A stretch of 64,000 nt of DNA from Nocardioides litoris (GTDB taxonomy: Bacteria; Actinomycetota; Actinomycetes; Propionibacteriales; Nocardioidaceae). The stretch is taken from contig NZ_VDMR01000006.1 in the NCBI RefSeq assembly GCF_006346315.1, positions 62,001 through 126,000 on the forward strand. Reading direction: 5' to 3'. The notes beneath the pieces were generated by a model. It saw only the letters and a list, made by a program, of their open reading frames with translations. It was not told the origin of the DNA and did no database searches. Below, piece by piece: positions 14,867 to 23,644 of this stretch (position 1 is its first letter; every line of letters starts with the position of its first letter). Both the position numbers and the translations under genes were made by a program.

Positions 14867-17248
14867 TCAGCGGCCGGCGAGCTCCGGCTCGGGCTCGGCG
14901 ACGTGCTTGCCGGGCGTGGCCCGCTGCAGCTTCTCGCCCTCGACGTCGACGTCGGGGAGGAGGCGGTCGAGCCAGCGGGGGAGCCACCACGCCTTGTCGC
15001 CCATGAGGTACATCAGCGCCGGGATCAGCACCATCCGGACGACGAACGCGTCGAGCACGACGGCGGCGGCGAGCGCGAAGCCGATCGACTTGATGATCGC
15101 GTCGTCCTCGAGCACGAAGCCGGAGAAGACCGCGGTCATGATGACCGCCGCCGCGGCGACCACGCGGGCCGAGCTGCGGAAGCCGTCGACCACCGCCTCG
15201 CGGGTCGAGGCGCCGTGGACGTGGGCCTCGCGCATCCGACTGGCCAGGAAGACCTGGTAGTCCATGGCCAGGCCGAAGACGACCCCGATGAGGAAGATCG
15301 GGATGAAGCTGACGATCGGCTGGCCTTCCATCAGGCCGAGCGCGCCCTCCTGGAAGATCAGCACGGTCACGCCGAGCGTCGCCAGGACCGAGAGCACGAA
15401 CCCGAACGTCGCGGTCAGCGGCACCAGGATCGAGCGGAAGACGATCATCAGCAGCAGGAACGCCAGGCCGACGACGACCGCGAGGTAGATCGGCAGCGCG
15501 CCGTTGAGGCGGTCGGAGACGTCGGTGGTGATGGCGGTCAGGCCGGTGATGCCGATGACGGTGCCGGTCTGCTGCTCGATGTCGCCCTCACCGGAGCGCA
15601 GGGCCTCCAGGAGGCTCTTGGTGCGCGGGTCGTCGGGGCCGTACGACGGCACGACGAGCGCGGTCGTGCCCGGCGGCACCTGCGCGGCCTCCGCCTGGCC
15701 GCCGGGGGCGGCCTGGCCCTGCTCGCCGCCGCCCTGGCCGCCCTGCTGGCCCTCCTGGCCCTCGGCCGCGGCGCCCCCGCTGAGTGCGGTGGCGTCGGCC
15801 GCGGCCTGGACGCCGTCCTGGCCCTCGGCCCAGGAGACGACGTCGTCGAAGGCCTGCTGCCGCTGCTGGTCGTCGGTGATGCCACGACCGTCGACGACCA
15901 GCTGGAACGGCGCCTCGCGGCCGGGTCCGAAGCCCTCGGTCAGCAGGTCGCTGGCCTTGCGCTGGGTGGTGTCGCTCGCGGCGGTGCTGTCGGTCGGGAA
16001 GGCGAGGTAGAGGTCCTTCAGCGGGATCGCCAGCGCGCCGAGGCCGACGACCACGAGCAGGGCGAAGGCGACGGGGGCCCGGCCGACCAGCCGCGCCCAG
16101 CGGACGCCGTTGTTGAGGACCTTGCCGTCGGCCTCGCGCGTCGGGGCGTAGCGGCGTACCTGGCCCCCGAAGGCGCGGCGGCGCAGCAGCCCGAGCACGG
16201 CCGGCAGGAGGGTGAGCGCGACGAGCACGGCGAGCAGCACGGTGGCCGCGGCCGCCAGGCCCATGGTGGTGAGGAAGGGGATGCGAACGACCGACAGCGC
16301 GGCGAGCGCGATGAGGACGGTCAGGCCGGCGAAGACCACCGCCGAGCCCGCCGTGCCGACGGCGATGCCGACGGCCTCCTCCCGGTCCTCGGTGTGCTCG
16401 AGCTCGTTGCGGTAGCGGGCCAGGATGAACAGCGAGTAGTCGATGCCGACCGCGAGGCCGATCATCGTGGCCAGGATCGGCGCGCTGGAGCCGAGGTCGG
16501 CGACCGCCGACAGGGCGGTGATGCCGGCCAGGCCGATGCCGACCCCGAACAGGGCCGAGAGGATCGGCAGGCCCGCCGCGACCAGGGACCCGAAGGTCAG
16601 CACGAGCACGACGAGGGCGATGCCGATGCCGATGAGCTCGGCCGTGCCGCCGGGCGGGGCGAACTCGGCCATGCCCTGGCCGTTGGCCTCGACCTCGAGG
16701 CCGCTCTCGCGGGCCTGGGCCATGGCGTCGAGGACGGCCTCGCGGGCCTCGGGCTCGACGTCGGTCGTGGTCGCGGCGTCGAAGGCGTAGCTGATGACGC
16801 CGATGCGGCCGTCGGCCGAGGCGTTGGCGAACGTCGCCGCGGCGCCCTCGGGCGCGGGCCCGGCGAGCGCGCTGACGGGGTCGAGCGCCTCCTGGGCCTC
16901 GGGCGAGGCGAAGTCGGCGGGGAACTGCGGCCCGTCGGCGAGCTGCGAGACCAGGTCGCCCACCGCGGCGGCGTACGGCGCCTGGTCGAGCCGCTGGCCC
17001 TCGGGGGCGGCGACGACGACGTTGACCGTGGCCTGGTCGAACGCGCTCTTGGAGCCGGGGAAGAGCTCGGCCTGGAGGTCGGCCGCCTCCTCCGAGGGGA
17101 TGCCGGGGATGGTGAACGCGTCGGTGCTCGGCTTGGAGAAGGCGGCCGCGAGACCGCCGAGGGCGACGAGCAGCACGATCCAGCCGGCGAGGAACGCGGG
17201 CCAGCGGCGGAAGGCGAGCTTGCCGAGGCGGTAGAGGTGGGTGGCCAT
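14867..17248 (-). CDS. MMPL/RND-family exporter
   Basis: 793-residue inner-membrane transporter of the MMPL branch of RND pumps. The first helix follows MATHLYRLGKLAFRRW. A soluble loop of about 150 residues comes next, then a block of five helices containing the proton-relay region GLAVGIDYSLFILARYR. The pattern is repeated in the second half, with FGLAMDYQVFLASRMREAH. The second loop contains a Gly/Gln-rich insert (EGQEGQQGGQGGGEQGQ, about residues 485-515), which is probably a disordered extracellular spacer. The ATG has an AGGAG site. The TetR gene directly upstream in the same direction probably controls it. The cargo may be a lipid or a toxic compound. Confidence 0.93.
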   Translation of the reverse strand: MATHLYRLGKLAFRRWPAFLAGWIVLLVALGGLAAAFSKPSTDAFTIPGIPSEEAADLQAELFPGSKSAFDQATVNVVVAAPEGQRLDQAPYAAAVGDLVSQLADGPQFPADFASPEAQEALDPVSALAGPAPEGAAATFANASADGRIGVISYAFDAATTTDVEPEAREAVLDAMAQARESGLEVEANGQGMAEFAPPGGTAELIGIGIALVVLVLTFGSLVAAGLPILSALFGVGIGLAGITALSAVADLGSSAPILATMIGLAVGIDYSLFILARYRNELEHTEDREEAVGIAVGTAGSAVVFAGLTVLIALAALSVVRIPFLTTMGLAAAATVLLAVLVALTLLPAVLGLLRRRAFGGQVRRYAPTREADGKVLNNGVRWARLVGRAPVAFALLVVVGLGALAIPLKDLYLAFPTDSTAASDTTQRKASDLLTEGFGPGREAPFQLVVDGRGITDDQQRQQAFDDVVSWAEGQDGVQAAADATALSGGAAAEGQEGQQGGQGGGEQGQAAPGGQAEAAQVPPGTTALVVPSYGPDDPRTKSLLEALRSGEGDIEQQTGTVIGITGLTAITTDVSDRLNGALPIYLAVVVGLAFLLLMIVFRSILVPLTATFGFVLSVLATLGVTVLIFQEGALGLMEGQPIVSFIPIFLIGVVFGLAMDYQVFLASRMREAHVHGASTREAVVDGFRSSARVVAAAAVIMTAVFSGFVLEDDAIIKSIGFALAAAVVLDAFVVRMVLIPALMYLMGDKAWWLPRWLDRLLPDVDVEGEKLQRATPGKHVAEPEPELAGR

Positions 17249-17285
17249 GGGAGGGCTCCTGGTGGGGTCTGCGGGTGAGCGGGTG

Positions 17286-17879
17286 TCAGGCGCCGAGCAG
17301 CGACCGGGCGGTGTGCAGGCTCTGGTCGAAGTGGTGGGTGAAGGCGCGGTCGCGCGGGTCGTCGATGAAGGAGTCGAGGGCGGCGTCGAAGAGCGCGGCC
17401 AGGAGGGTGACCGCGACCTTGGCGCCGGACTTGCCGAGCGAGCCGTCGCGGGCGGTGTCGCGGGCGGTGATGTGCCCGACGACCTCGGTGCTGAGGTCCT
17501 CGTAGCGCTGGTGGACCGAGCCGAGCAGCCGCGGGTTGGCGCGCAGCACCCGGCGGGTCGCCACGAGCAGCTCGCGGTCGACCTCGTCGTCGCCGAGGAG
17601 CGGCATGACGAGCACGCGCAGGTCGGCCAGCAGGTCTCCGTGGGGGCCGCCGGACCGGAACCGCTCGACGTCGTCGTCGGCGAGGGCCGGCCACTCCCCG
17701 AGCACGGCGTCGAGCTTGCCCGGGAAGTAGTTGAACAGCGTGCGGCGCGAGACCTCGGCGGCCTCGGCCAGCTCGTCCATGGTGAACCCGTCGAGCCCCC
17801 GCTCGTCGGCCAGGCGCAGGGCGCACAGCGTGATGCGCTGCGACGTCGCCGCGCGGTCACGTTTTGCACTCTTGAGCAT
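17286..17879 (-). CDS. TetR-family regulator
   Basis: 197-residue repressor with an N-terminal helix-turn-helix: ITLCALRLADERGLDGFTMDELAEAAEVSRRTLFNYFPGK is the classic TetR DNA-binding domain (about residues 12-58). The C-terminal ligand-binding domain is helical and not recognisable further. I chose ATG 17879 rather than the in-frame ATG 17915 because the longer start would read through the operator dyads. It is 37 bp upstream of the MMPL exporter gene on the same strand. A nested palindrome lies over its start, so it probably represses itself and the exporter until an exported compound binds. Confidence 0.9.
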   Translation of the reverse strand: MLKSAKRDRAATSQRITLCALRLADERGLDGFTMDELAEAAEVSRRTLFNYFPGKLDAVLGEWPALADDDVERFRSGGPHGDLLADLRVLVMPLLGDDEVDRELLVATRRVLRANPRLLGSVHQRYEDLSTEVVGHITARDTARDGSLGKSGAKVAVTLLAALFDAALDSFIDDPRDRAFTHHFDQSLHTARSLLGA

Positions 17880-17918
17880 GGAGTGCAGTTTGCACTTGCG
17901 CGGGGTCGAGTGCAAAAC
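17861..17918. promoter_or_regulatory. Nested TGCACT operator of the TetR/MMPL operon
   Basis: Outer arms GTTTTGCACTC (17861-17871) and GAGTGCAAAAC (17908-17918) are a perfect 11 bp inverted repeat. An inner dyad AGTGCA-GTT-TGCACT (17882-17896) has nearly the same centre (17889). A further GAGTGCA pairs with the left arm. All are TGCACT half-sites around the TetR start codon. Confidence 0.72.
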
Positions 17919-17948
17919 CCGCAGGGGTGGTCGAGGGTGTGACCTTGG

Positions 17949-18608
17949 CTACGTGACGGGCGTCCCCGCCCCTTCGCGGGCGAGCAGGGCCGCCGTACGA
18001 CGCAGGTGGTCGCGCATGGCCGCGGCCGCTGCGTCGGGGTCGCCGGCCGCCACGGCGGCGACGATCGGGGCGTGCTCGGCGTGGATCTCGGCCAGCGTGC
18101 GGCCGGTGGCCGTCGTCGGCGGGCCGAGGAGCGCGGTGGTGGCGCGCAGCTGCTCGACGATGCCGGCGGCACGGCGGTTGCCGGCCGCGACGAGGAGGGC
18201 GTGGTGCAGGGCGCGGTCGGCGGCCCAGAAGGCGGGCTCGTCGCCCGCGGTGGCGGCCGCGGCCATGGTCGCCAGGAGGTCGGCGGCGTCGGGGCAGCCG
18301 CGCTCGGCGGCCCGGGCCGCGGCAGGCGGCTCGAGGGCGAGGCGGACCTCGAAGATCTCCTCGACCTCGCGGGCACCCGGGACCACGACGCGGAAGCCCC
18401 GGTTGCGGGCGATCTCGACCAGGCCGACCTCGGCCAGCCGCAGCACGGCCTCGCGGACGGGGCTCCGGGAGGTGCCGAGGGCGTCGGCCAGCCGGTAGAC
18501 CGAGTACGTCGGCCCCGGGACCAGCTCGCCGCGCTGCACGCCGTCGCGCACGGCGGCGACCACGGCGTCGGTCAGCGACGCCGCGTCGTCGGGGAGCTCT
18601 AGGCGCAC
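17949..18608 (-). CDS. GntR/FCD-family regulator
   Basis: 219-residue repressor of the FadR subfamily. An N-terminal winged helix (YSVYRLADALGTSRSPVREAVLRLAEVGLVEI) is followed by an FCD domain with the metal-binding pattern (EVRLALEPPAAARA, then ADRALHHALL, then IHAEHAPIVAAV and AAMRDHL with its His). FCD domains sense small carboxylic acids. I place the start at GTG 18608 because it lies seven bases after a TAGCAT -10 box inside the shared palindrome; an in-frame ATG (18617) is possible. It diverges from the D-2-hydroxyacid dehydrogenase gene, so it probably senses lactate, glycolate or a related acid. Confidence 0.92.
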   Translation of the reverse strand: MRLELPDDAASLTDAVVAAVRDGVQRGELVPGPTYSVYRLADALGTSRSPVREAVLRLAEVGLVEIARNRGFRVVVPGAREVEEIFEVRLALEPPAAARAAERGCPDAADLLATMAAAATAGDEPAFWAADRALHHALLVAAGNRRAAGIVEQLRATTALLGPPTTATGRTLAEIHAEHAPIVAAVAAGDPDAAAAAMRDHLRRTAALLAREGAGTPVT

Positions 18609-18626
18609 GAGTAACATGCTACTCGT
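18607..18626. promoter_or_regulatory. Shared operator with two mirrored leaderless promoters
   Basis: Perfect dyad ACGAGTA-ACATGC-TACTCGT. TAACAT (18612-18617, plus strand) and TAGCAT (18621-18616, minus strand) are -10 boxes. Each is exactly seven bases before a GTG (18625 plus, 18608 minus). A GntR dimer here would shut both promoters. Confidence 0.7.
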
Positions 18627-21468
18627 GACTGCGACGATGGAGCCCACGGTGGGCCACGACGTGACCGCGGCCCTGCGCGCCGCCGGGCTCGAGGTGCTCG
18701 ACGACCCGGGCACCCGGGCGATGTACTCCACCGACGCCTCGCTCTACCGGATCCCGCCGCTGGCCGTCGTCCGGCCGCGGCACGTCGACGAGGTCGCGGC
18801 CGCCCTGGCCGTGGCCCGCGAGACCGGGGTGCCGCTGACCTCGCGCGGCGGCGGCACGTCGGTGGCCGGCAACGCGGTCGGCCGCGGCATCGTCCTCGAC
18901 TTCTCCCGCCACCTCAACCGGGTGCTCTCGGTCGACCCCGAGGCCCGCACCGCCGTCGTCGAGCCCGGCACGGTGCACGCGGTGCTGCAGAAGGCGGTCG
19001 CGCCGCACGGCGTGCGGTTCGGGCCCGACCCCTCCACCCATCCGCGCTGCACCGTCGGCGGCATGATCGGCAACAACGCCTGCGGCTCGCGCTCGCTGGC
19101 CTACGGCCGCACCAGCGACAACGTCGCCGGGCTGCGGATGCTCCTCGCCTCGGGCGAGCAGCTCGTGACGTCGTACGACGGCGCGGGCCGGCCGGTCGTC
19201 GAGGGCGGCGACGCGGTGCTGGCGTCGGTGCGCGAGGTGATGGCGCGCCACCTGGCCACGGCGCGCACCGAGCTCGACCGCTTCGGCCGGCAGGTCTCGG
19301 GCTACGCCGCGCACCACCTGCTGCCGGAGCGGTTCGACCTGACGCCGGCGCTGGTCGGCTCGGAGGGCACGCTGGCCGTGGTCACCGAGGCCACGGTGCG
19401 GCTGGTCACCGACGCGCCGGTGCGGGTCGTCGTGGTGCTCGGGTTCGACGACATCGTCGCCGCCGGCGAGGCCGCCCCGGCCGTGGTCGAGCACGGCCCG
19501 ACCTCGTGCGAGGGCCTCGACTCCCGGCTGCTCGGCGTGCTGCGCGCCCGCCGCGGCGAGGGTGCGGTGCCGCCGCTGCCCGAGGGGCGCGCGTGGCTGT
19601 TCGTCGAGCTGGCCGGCGACGACCGGGACGAGGTGGTCGCCCGGGCCGAGCGGCTCGCCGCGGCCGGTCTCGGCGTCGACGCCCTCGTCGTGCCCGACCC
19701 GCTCGTGCAGGCGCGGCTGTGGCGCATCCGCGAGGACGGCGCCGGCCTGGCCGGTCGTGCCCCCTCCGAGCGGCCCGCCTGGCCCGGGTGGGAGGACGCC
19801 GCCGTCCCGCCCGCGATGCTCGGCTCCTACCTGGCCCGCTTCGACGAGCTGGTGTCGTCGTACGGGATGACCTCGGCGCCCTTCGGCCACTTCGGCGACG
19901 GCTGCATGCACGTGCGGCTGGACCTGCCGCTCGACCGGCCCGACGGCACCCAGGTGCTGCGGTCGTTCCTGGTCGACGCGGCCAAGCTGGTGGGGGAGTA
20001 CGGCGGGTCGCTGTCGGGCGAGCACGGCGACGGCCGCGCGCGCTCGGAGCTGCTGCCGCACCTGTACTCGCCGGAGGCGCTGGCCATGTTTGCCGGCATC
20101 AAGCACGCCTTCGACCCCGACGACCTGCTCAACCCCGGCGTGCTCGTCGACCCCGACCCGGTGGACGCCGACGTGCGCGTGGCCGGGGTGCCGCCCTTCC
20201 GCCGGAAGCTCGCGATGGCCTACCCGCACGACGACGGCGACCTGGCCCAGGCCCTGCACCGCTGCACCGGCGTCGGCAAGTGCCGCGCCGACAACTCCGC
20301 CGCCGGCGGCGTGATGTGCCCCTCCTACCTGGCCACGCGCGAGGAGAAGGACTCCACCCGCGGCCGTGCGCGCGTGCTGCAGGAGGTCGTGCGCGGGGAG
20401 ATGGCGTGGTCCGACCCGGCCGTGCACGACGCGCTCGACCTGTGCCTGTCGTGCAAGGGTTGCGCCTCCGACTGCCCCACGGGCGTCGACATGGCGACGT
20501 ACAAGTCCGAGGCGCTGCACCAGACCTACCGGCGCCGGCTGCGGCCGCGCTCGCACTACACGCTCGGGCGGCTGCCGTTCTGGGCCCGGATCGCCGAGCG
20601 CACGCCGCGCCTGGCCAACCTGGCCGTCCGGCTGCCGGTGCTCGGCCGGCTCGCGCTGTGGCTGGCCGGGGTCGAGCGGCGGCGGTCGGTGCCGGCCTTC
20701 GCCCGCCGACCGTTCCGGCGGTCGTGGACGGGGTCGGGCTCGGGCCGCACGACCGGGACACCGGTCGTGCTGTGGGTCGACTCGTTCAGCGACTCCTTCG
20801 ACCCCGAGGTCGCCGCCGCGACGGTGCGGGTGCTCGAGGCGGCGGGCTACGCGCCCCGGCTGCCCGACGAGCGGTTGTGCTGCGGCCTGACCTGGATCAC
20901 CACCGGCCAGCTCGACGCGGCCAAGAAGATCCTGGGCCGCACGGTCGCCTCGCTGGCGACGGCGGCCCGCGCGGGGACCCCGATCGTGGGCATGGAGCCG
21001 TCGTGCACGGGTGTGCTGCGCTCCGACGTGCTCGAGCTCGTGCCCGGCCCCGACGCCGAGGCCGTCGCCGGCGCCACCGTCACGCTGGCCGAGCTGCTCG
21101 CCCGGACGCCGGGCTGGACCGCCCCCGACCTCTCGGGCACCTCGGTCGTGGCGCAGCCGCACTGCCACCACCACGCCGTCATGGGCTGGCAGGCCGACGC
21201 CGACCTGCTCGCCTCGACCGGCGCGATGGTCACCCGGCTCGCCGGTTGCTGCGGGCTCGCCGGCAACTTCGGTGTCGAGCTCGGCCACTACGAGGTCTCG
21301 GTCAAGGTCGCCGAGCAGCAGCTGCTGCCCGCCCTCGACGCAGCCCCCGACGCGGTCGTGCTCGCCGACGGGTTCTCCTGCCGCACCCAGGTCGCCGACC
21401 TGCGCGACCGGCCCTCGGTGCACCTGGCCCAGCTGCTCGACCCGGAGCGCACCCCGGGGCGCGCGTGA
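18625..21468 (+). CDS. FAD/Fe-S D-2-hydroxyacid dehydrogenase (lactate/glycolate type), GlcD-GlcF fusion
   Basis: 947-residue flavo-iron-sulfur enzyme that oxidises a D-2-hydroxyacid and passes electrons towards quinone. The N-terminal half is a GlcD-like FAD domain (TSRGGGTSVAGNAVG, GGMIGNNACGSRS) with the substrate domain ending in GEHGDG. The second half has two 4Fe-4S clusters (CTGVGKCRADN plus MCPSY, and CLSCKGCASDCPTG), then two CCG domains (LCCGLTW and GCCGLAGNFG). GTG 18625 is preferred as the leaderless start; ATG 18616 and ATG 18637 are also in frame. A GntR/FCD gene is divergent and probably its regulator. Substrate among D-lactate, glycolate and D-2-hydroxyglutarate cannot be settled by eye. 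Confidence 0.92.
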   Translation: MTATMEPTVGHDVTAALRAAGLEVLDDPGTRAMYSTDASLYRIPPLAVVRPRHVDEVAAALAVARETGVPLTSRGGGTSVAGNAVGRGIVLDFSRHLNRVLSVDPEARTAVVEPGTVHAVLQKAVAPHGVRFGPDPSTHPRCTVGGMIGNNACGSRSLAYGRTSDNVAGLRMLLASGEQLVTSYDGAGRPVVEGGDAVLASVREVMARHLATARTELDRFGRQVSGYAAHHLLPERFDLTPALVGSEGTLAVVTEATVRLVTDAPVRVVVVLGFDDIVAAGEAAPAVVEHGPTSCEGLDSRLLGVLRARRGEGAVPPLPEGRAWLFVELAGDDRDEVVARAERLAAAGLGVDALVVPDPLVQARLWRIREDGAGLAGRAPSERPAWPGWEDAAVPPAMLGSYLARFDELVSSYGMTSAPFGHFGDGCMHVRLDLPLDRPDGTQVLRSFLVDAAKLVGEYGGSLSGEHGDGRARSELLPHLYSPEALAMFAGIKHAFDPDDLLNPGVLVDPDPVDADVRVAGVPPFRRKLAMAYPHDDGDLAQALHRCTGVGKCRADNSAAGGVMCPSYLATREEKDSTRGRARVLQEVVRGEMAWSDPAVHDALDLCLSCKGCASDCPTGVDMATYKSEALHQTYRRRLRPRSHYTLGRLPFWARIAERTPRLANLAVRLPVLGRLALWLAGVERRRSVPAFARRPFRRSWTGSGSGRTTGTPVVLWVDSFSDSFDPEVAAATVRVLEAAGYAPRLPDERLCCGLTWITTGQLDAAKKILGRTVASLATAARAGTPIVGMEPSCTGVLRSDVLELVPGPDAEAVAGATVTLAELLARTPGWTAPDLSGTSVVAQPHCHHHAVMGWQADADLLASTGAMVTRLAGCCGLAGNFGVELGHYEVSVKVAEQQLLPALDAAPDAVVLADGFSCRTQVADLRDRPSVHLAQLLDPERTPGRA

Positions 21469-22178
21469 GCCTCGACTACGACAACCGCACCGGCCGCCCG
21501 CCGGGTCGCCTGGTCCGCACGGCGGGGGTGGTGCTGCCGGGCGTGCGCCGGGTGTGGGCCCAGGCCGAGCCGTACGCCGACGCCTGGCGCGCGCACAACC
21601 GCGAGGTCCTGGCCCGGCCCGGCGGCTCGGGTCGTCGGCGGTGGGTCGTGCTCGGTGACTCGATGTCGCAGGGCGTCGGCGCCACCGCCCCCGACCGCGG
21701 CTGGGTCGGCCAGCTGGCCGACCGGCTGGCGGCGACCGGCGACCGCCTCGAGGTGCTCAACCTCTCCGCCACCGGCGCCCGCACCGACGACGTGCTCGAC
21801 CAGCAGCTGCCCGCCCTGGCCGCGGTCGGGCGGCGCCCCGACGACGTGGTGACCGTGATGGTCGGGTCCAACGACCTCTTCGGCGGCCGCGCCGTGCGGG
21901 CCCGGCTCGAGCGGTCGTGGGCGCGGCTGGTCGAGGAGGTCCCGGCCGGGACGGTCGTGATGACGCTGCCCCAGCCGACCCGGGCGGCCGACCTGGCCAA
22001 CGCCCACGTCGAGCGGGCGGCGGCGACCGGCCGGATCGTCATGCTCGACCTGCGCGAGACCGGTCCGACGTCGTGGCGCGGCCGGCTGGCCGCCGACCAC
22101 TTCCACCCCAACGACGCGGGCTACGCCGCCATCGCCGACGCCGTCGAGCCGGGCCTGCGCGCGGCGCTGCGGGCCTGA
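21465..22178 (+). CDS. SGNH/GDSL hydrolase
   Basis: 237-residue esterase-type hydrolase. Block I is GDSMSQGVGA (nucleophilic Ser, about residue 65), block III is GSNDLFGG, and block V is DHFHPNDAGYA with the catalytic Asp and His. These are the complete SGNH set. The first about 55 residues are a polar extension with no signal peptide, so it appears cytoplasmic. The GTG start overlaps the dehydrogenase stop as GTGA, so translation is coupled to it. Its substrate is unknown. A hairpin overlaps the stop codon. Confidence 0.87.
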   Translation: MSLDYDNRTGRPPGRLVRTAGVVLPGVRRVWAQAEPYADAWRAHNREVLARPGGSGRRRWVVLGDSMSQGVGATAPDRGWVGQLADRLAATGDRLEVLNLSATGARTDDVLDQQLPALAAVGRRPDDVVTVMVGSNDLFGGRAVRARLERSWARLVEEVPAGTVVMTLPQPTRAADLANAHVERAAATGRIVMLDLRETGPTSWRGRLAADHFHPNDAGYAAIADAVEPGLRAALRA

Positions 22179-22187
22179 ACCCCGCAG
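22167..22187. terminator. Small terminator hairpin
   Basis: CTGCGGG pairs with CCCGCAG around a seven-base loop that includes the stop codon of the SGNH gene. It lies in the short convergent gap before the MFS gene. Confidence 0.5.
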
Positions 22188-22194
22188 GACCGGC

Positions 22195-23595
22195 TCAGGC
22201 GGCGGCGGGCTCGGACGTCGCGGACCCCTGCGGCGCGCGCTGGTGCACGTGGGGGACCAGCGCGGTGATGCCGACGCCGACGAAGGCCGCGGCCGCGCCG
22301 ATGAGGAAGCACAGCTCGAACCCGTCGCGGCCACCCGACCCGGAGAGCACCGCGGCCATCACGGCGGCGGCCACGGTGGTGCCGAGGGAGCGCATCAGGG
22401 CGTTGACGCCCAGCGCCGACCCGGCCTCGGCGGGCGGGGTGGAGCCCATGATGAGGGCCGGCATGGCGGCGTACCCGATGCCGACGCCGGCGCTGGCCAC
22501 GATCGAGGCGAGCGCGAGCTGCCAGGGGGCGTCCATGAGGAAGAAGGCCAGGAGGTAGCCCCCGCCGAGCACGGTGGCACCGAGCATCAGGGCGACCCGG
22601 GGCCCGACGCCGGTCATCAGCCGGCTCGAGACGGGCGCGAAGAACAGCATCATCAGGCCGCCGGGGGCCATCCACAGGCCGGCCTCGAGGATGGTCTGGC
22701 CGAGGCCGAAGCCGGTCGCGGTCGGCAGCTGCAGCAGCTGGGGCACCACGATGGCCTGCGCCATCATGCCGAAGCCGATGGCCACGGCGGCCACGTTGGT
22801 GAGCAGCACCGGACGGCGCGCGGTGGCGCGCAGGTCGACCAGCGGCTGGTCCTGGCCGAGCTCGAGGAAGCCCCAGCCGACCAGGACGGCCAGGCCGAGG
22901 CCGGCCGAGAGCAGGGTCCGGCCGTCGAGCCAGCCCCACTCGTTGCCCTTGGACACCGCGAGCAGCACGCCCACCAGGCCGGCGGCGAGGCCGAGGGCGC
23001 CGAGCACGTCGACGCGGCCACCGCGGGCGTCGGAGACCCGCGGCACCAGGGTGACCAGCCCGAGCAGCAGCACCGCGGCCAGGCCGGCGGCGAACCAGAA
23101 CAGCGCGTGGTACTCGAAGGTCTGCACGACCCACGCCGAGAGCGGCAGCCCGATCGCGCCGCCGACGCCGAGGGTGGCGCTCATGGCGGCGATGCCGGTG
23201 TTGGCCATGTCGGGCGGCACGACCTCGCGCACCAGGGCGATGGCGACCGGGATGAAGCCCATGGCCAGGCCCTGCAGCGCCCGCCCGACGAGCACCGGCG
23301 CCAGGTCGGAGGACAGCGCGCACACCACGGAGCCGACCACGAGGATCGCGGCGCTGCCGATGAGCACCGGCGGCTTGCCGAACAGGTCGCCGAGCCGGCC
23401 GCTGATCGGCATCGTCACCGCCGCGGCCAGCAGCGTGATCGTCACGACCCATCCGGCGTTGGCCGCCGAGGTCGACAGCAGGGCCGGCAGCTCGCCCTGG
23501 ATCGGGATGACGAGGGTCTGGGTGAGCGAGACGCTGAGGCCGCCGAAGCACAGGACGACGACGGTCAGCAGCGCACGGGAGTGCCGGGAGTCCAC
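22195..23595 (-). CDS. MFS transporter (EmrB/QacA-like drug exporter)
   Basis: 466-residue major facilitator with the DHA2 look: a first helix with ALLTVVVLCFGGLSVSLTQTLVIPIQGELPALL, motif A-like SGRLGDLFGKPPVLI after helix 2, and about 12-14 membrane helices ending in a short cytoplasmic tail. It should export drugs or small hydrophobic compounds with proton exchange. It starts with GTG 23595, eight bases after a TACCGT -10 box that overlaps a palindrome. It is divergent from a MarR regulator gene, the classic arrangement for a MarR-controlled drug pump. The real substrate is unknown. Confidence 0.9.
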   Translation of the reverse strand: MDSRHSRALLTVVVLCFGGLSVSLTQTLVIPIQGELPALLSTSAANAGWVVTITLLAAAVTMPISGRLGDLFGKPPVLIGSAAILVVGSVVCALSSDLAPVLVGRALQGLAMGFIPVAIALVREVVPPDMANTGIAAMSATLGVGGAIGLPLSAWVVQTFEYHALFWFAAGLAAVLLLGLVTLVPRVSDARGGRVDVLGALGLAAGLVGVLLAVSKGNEWGWLDGRTLLSAGLGLAVLVGWGFLELGQDQPLVDLRATARRPVLLTNVAAVAIGFGMMAQAIVVPQLLQLPTATGFGLGQTILEAGLWMAPGGLMMLFFAPVSSRLMTGVGPRVALMLGATVLGGGYLLAFFLMDAPWQLALASIVASAGVGIGYAAMPALIMGSTPPAEAGSALGVNALMRSLGTTVAAAVMAAVLSGSGGRDGFELCFLIGAAAAFVGVGITALVPHVHQRAPQGSATSEPAAA

Positions 23596-23598
23596 GGA

Positions 23599-23613
23599 TG
23601 TGTACGGTACACA
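23599..23613. promoter_or_regulatory. MarR-type operator between MFS and marR genes
   Basis: Dyad TGTGTAC-G-GTACACA, perfect apart from its central base, over the MFS -10 box (TACCGT on the minus strand). Very probably bound by the adjacent MarR protein. Confidence 0.68.
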
Positions 23614-23644
23614 CGGCGGTCACCTCTGCCATCATCCTGTGGCC

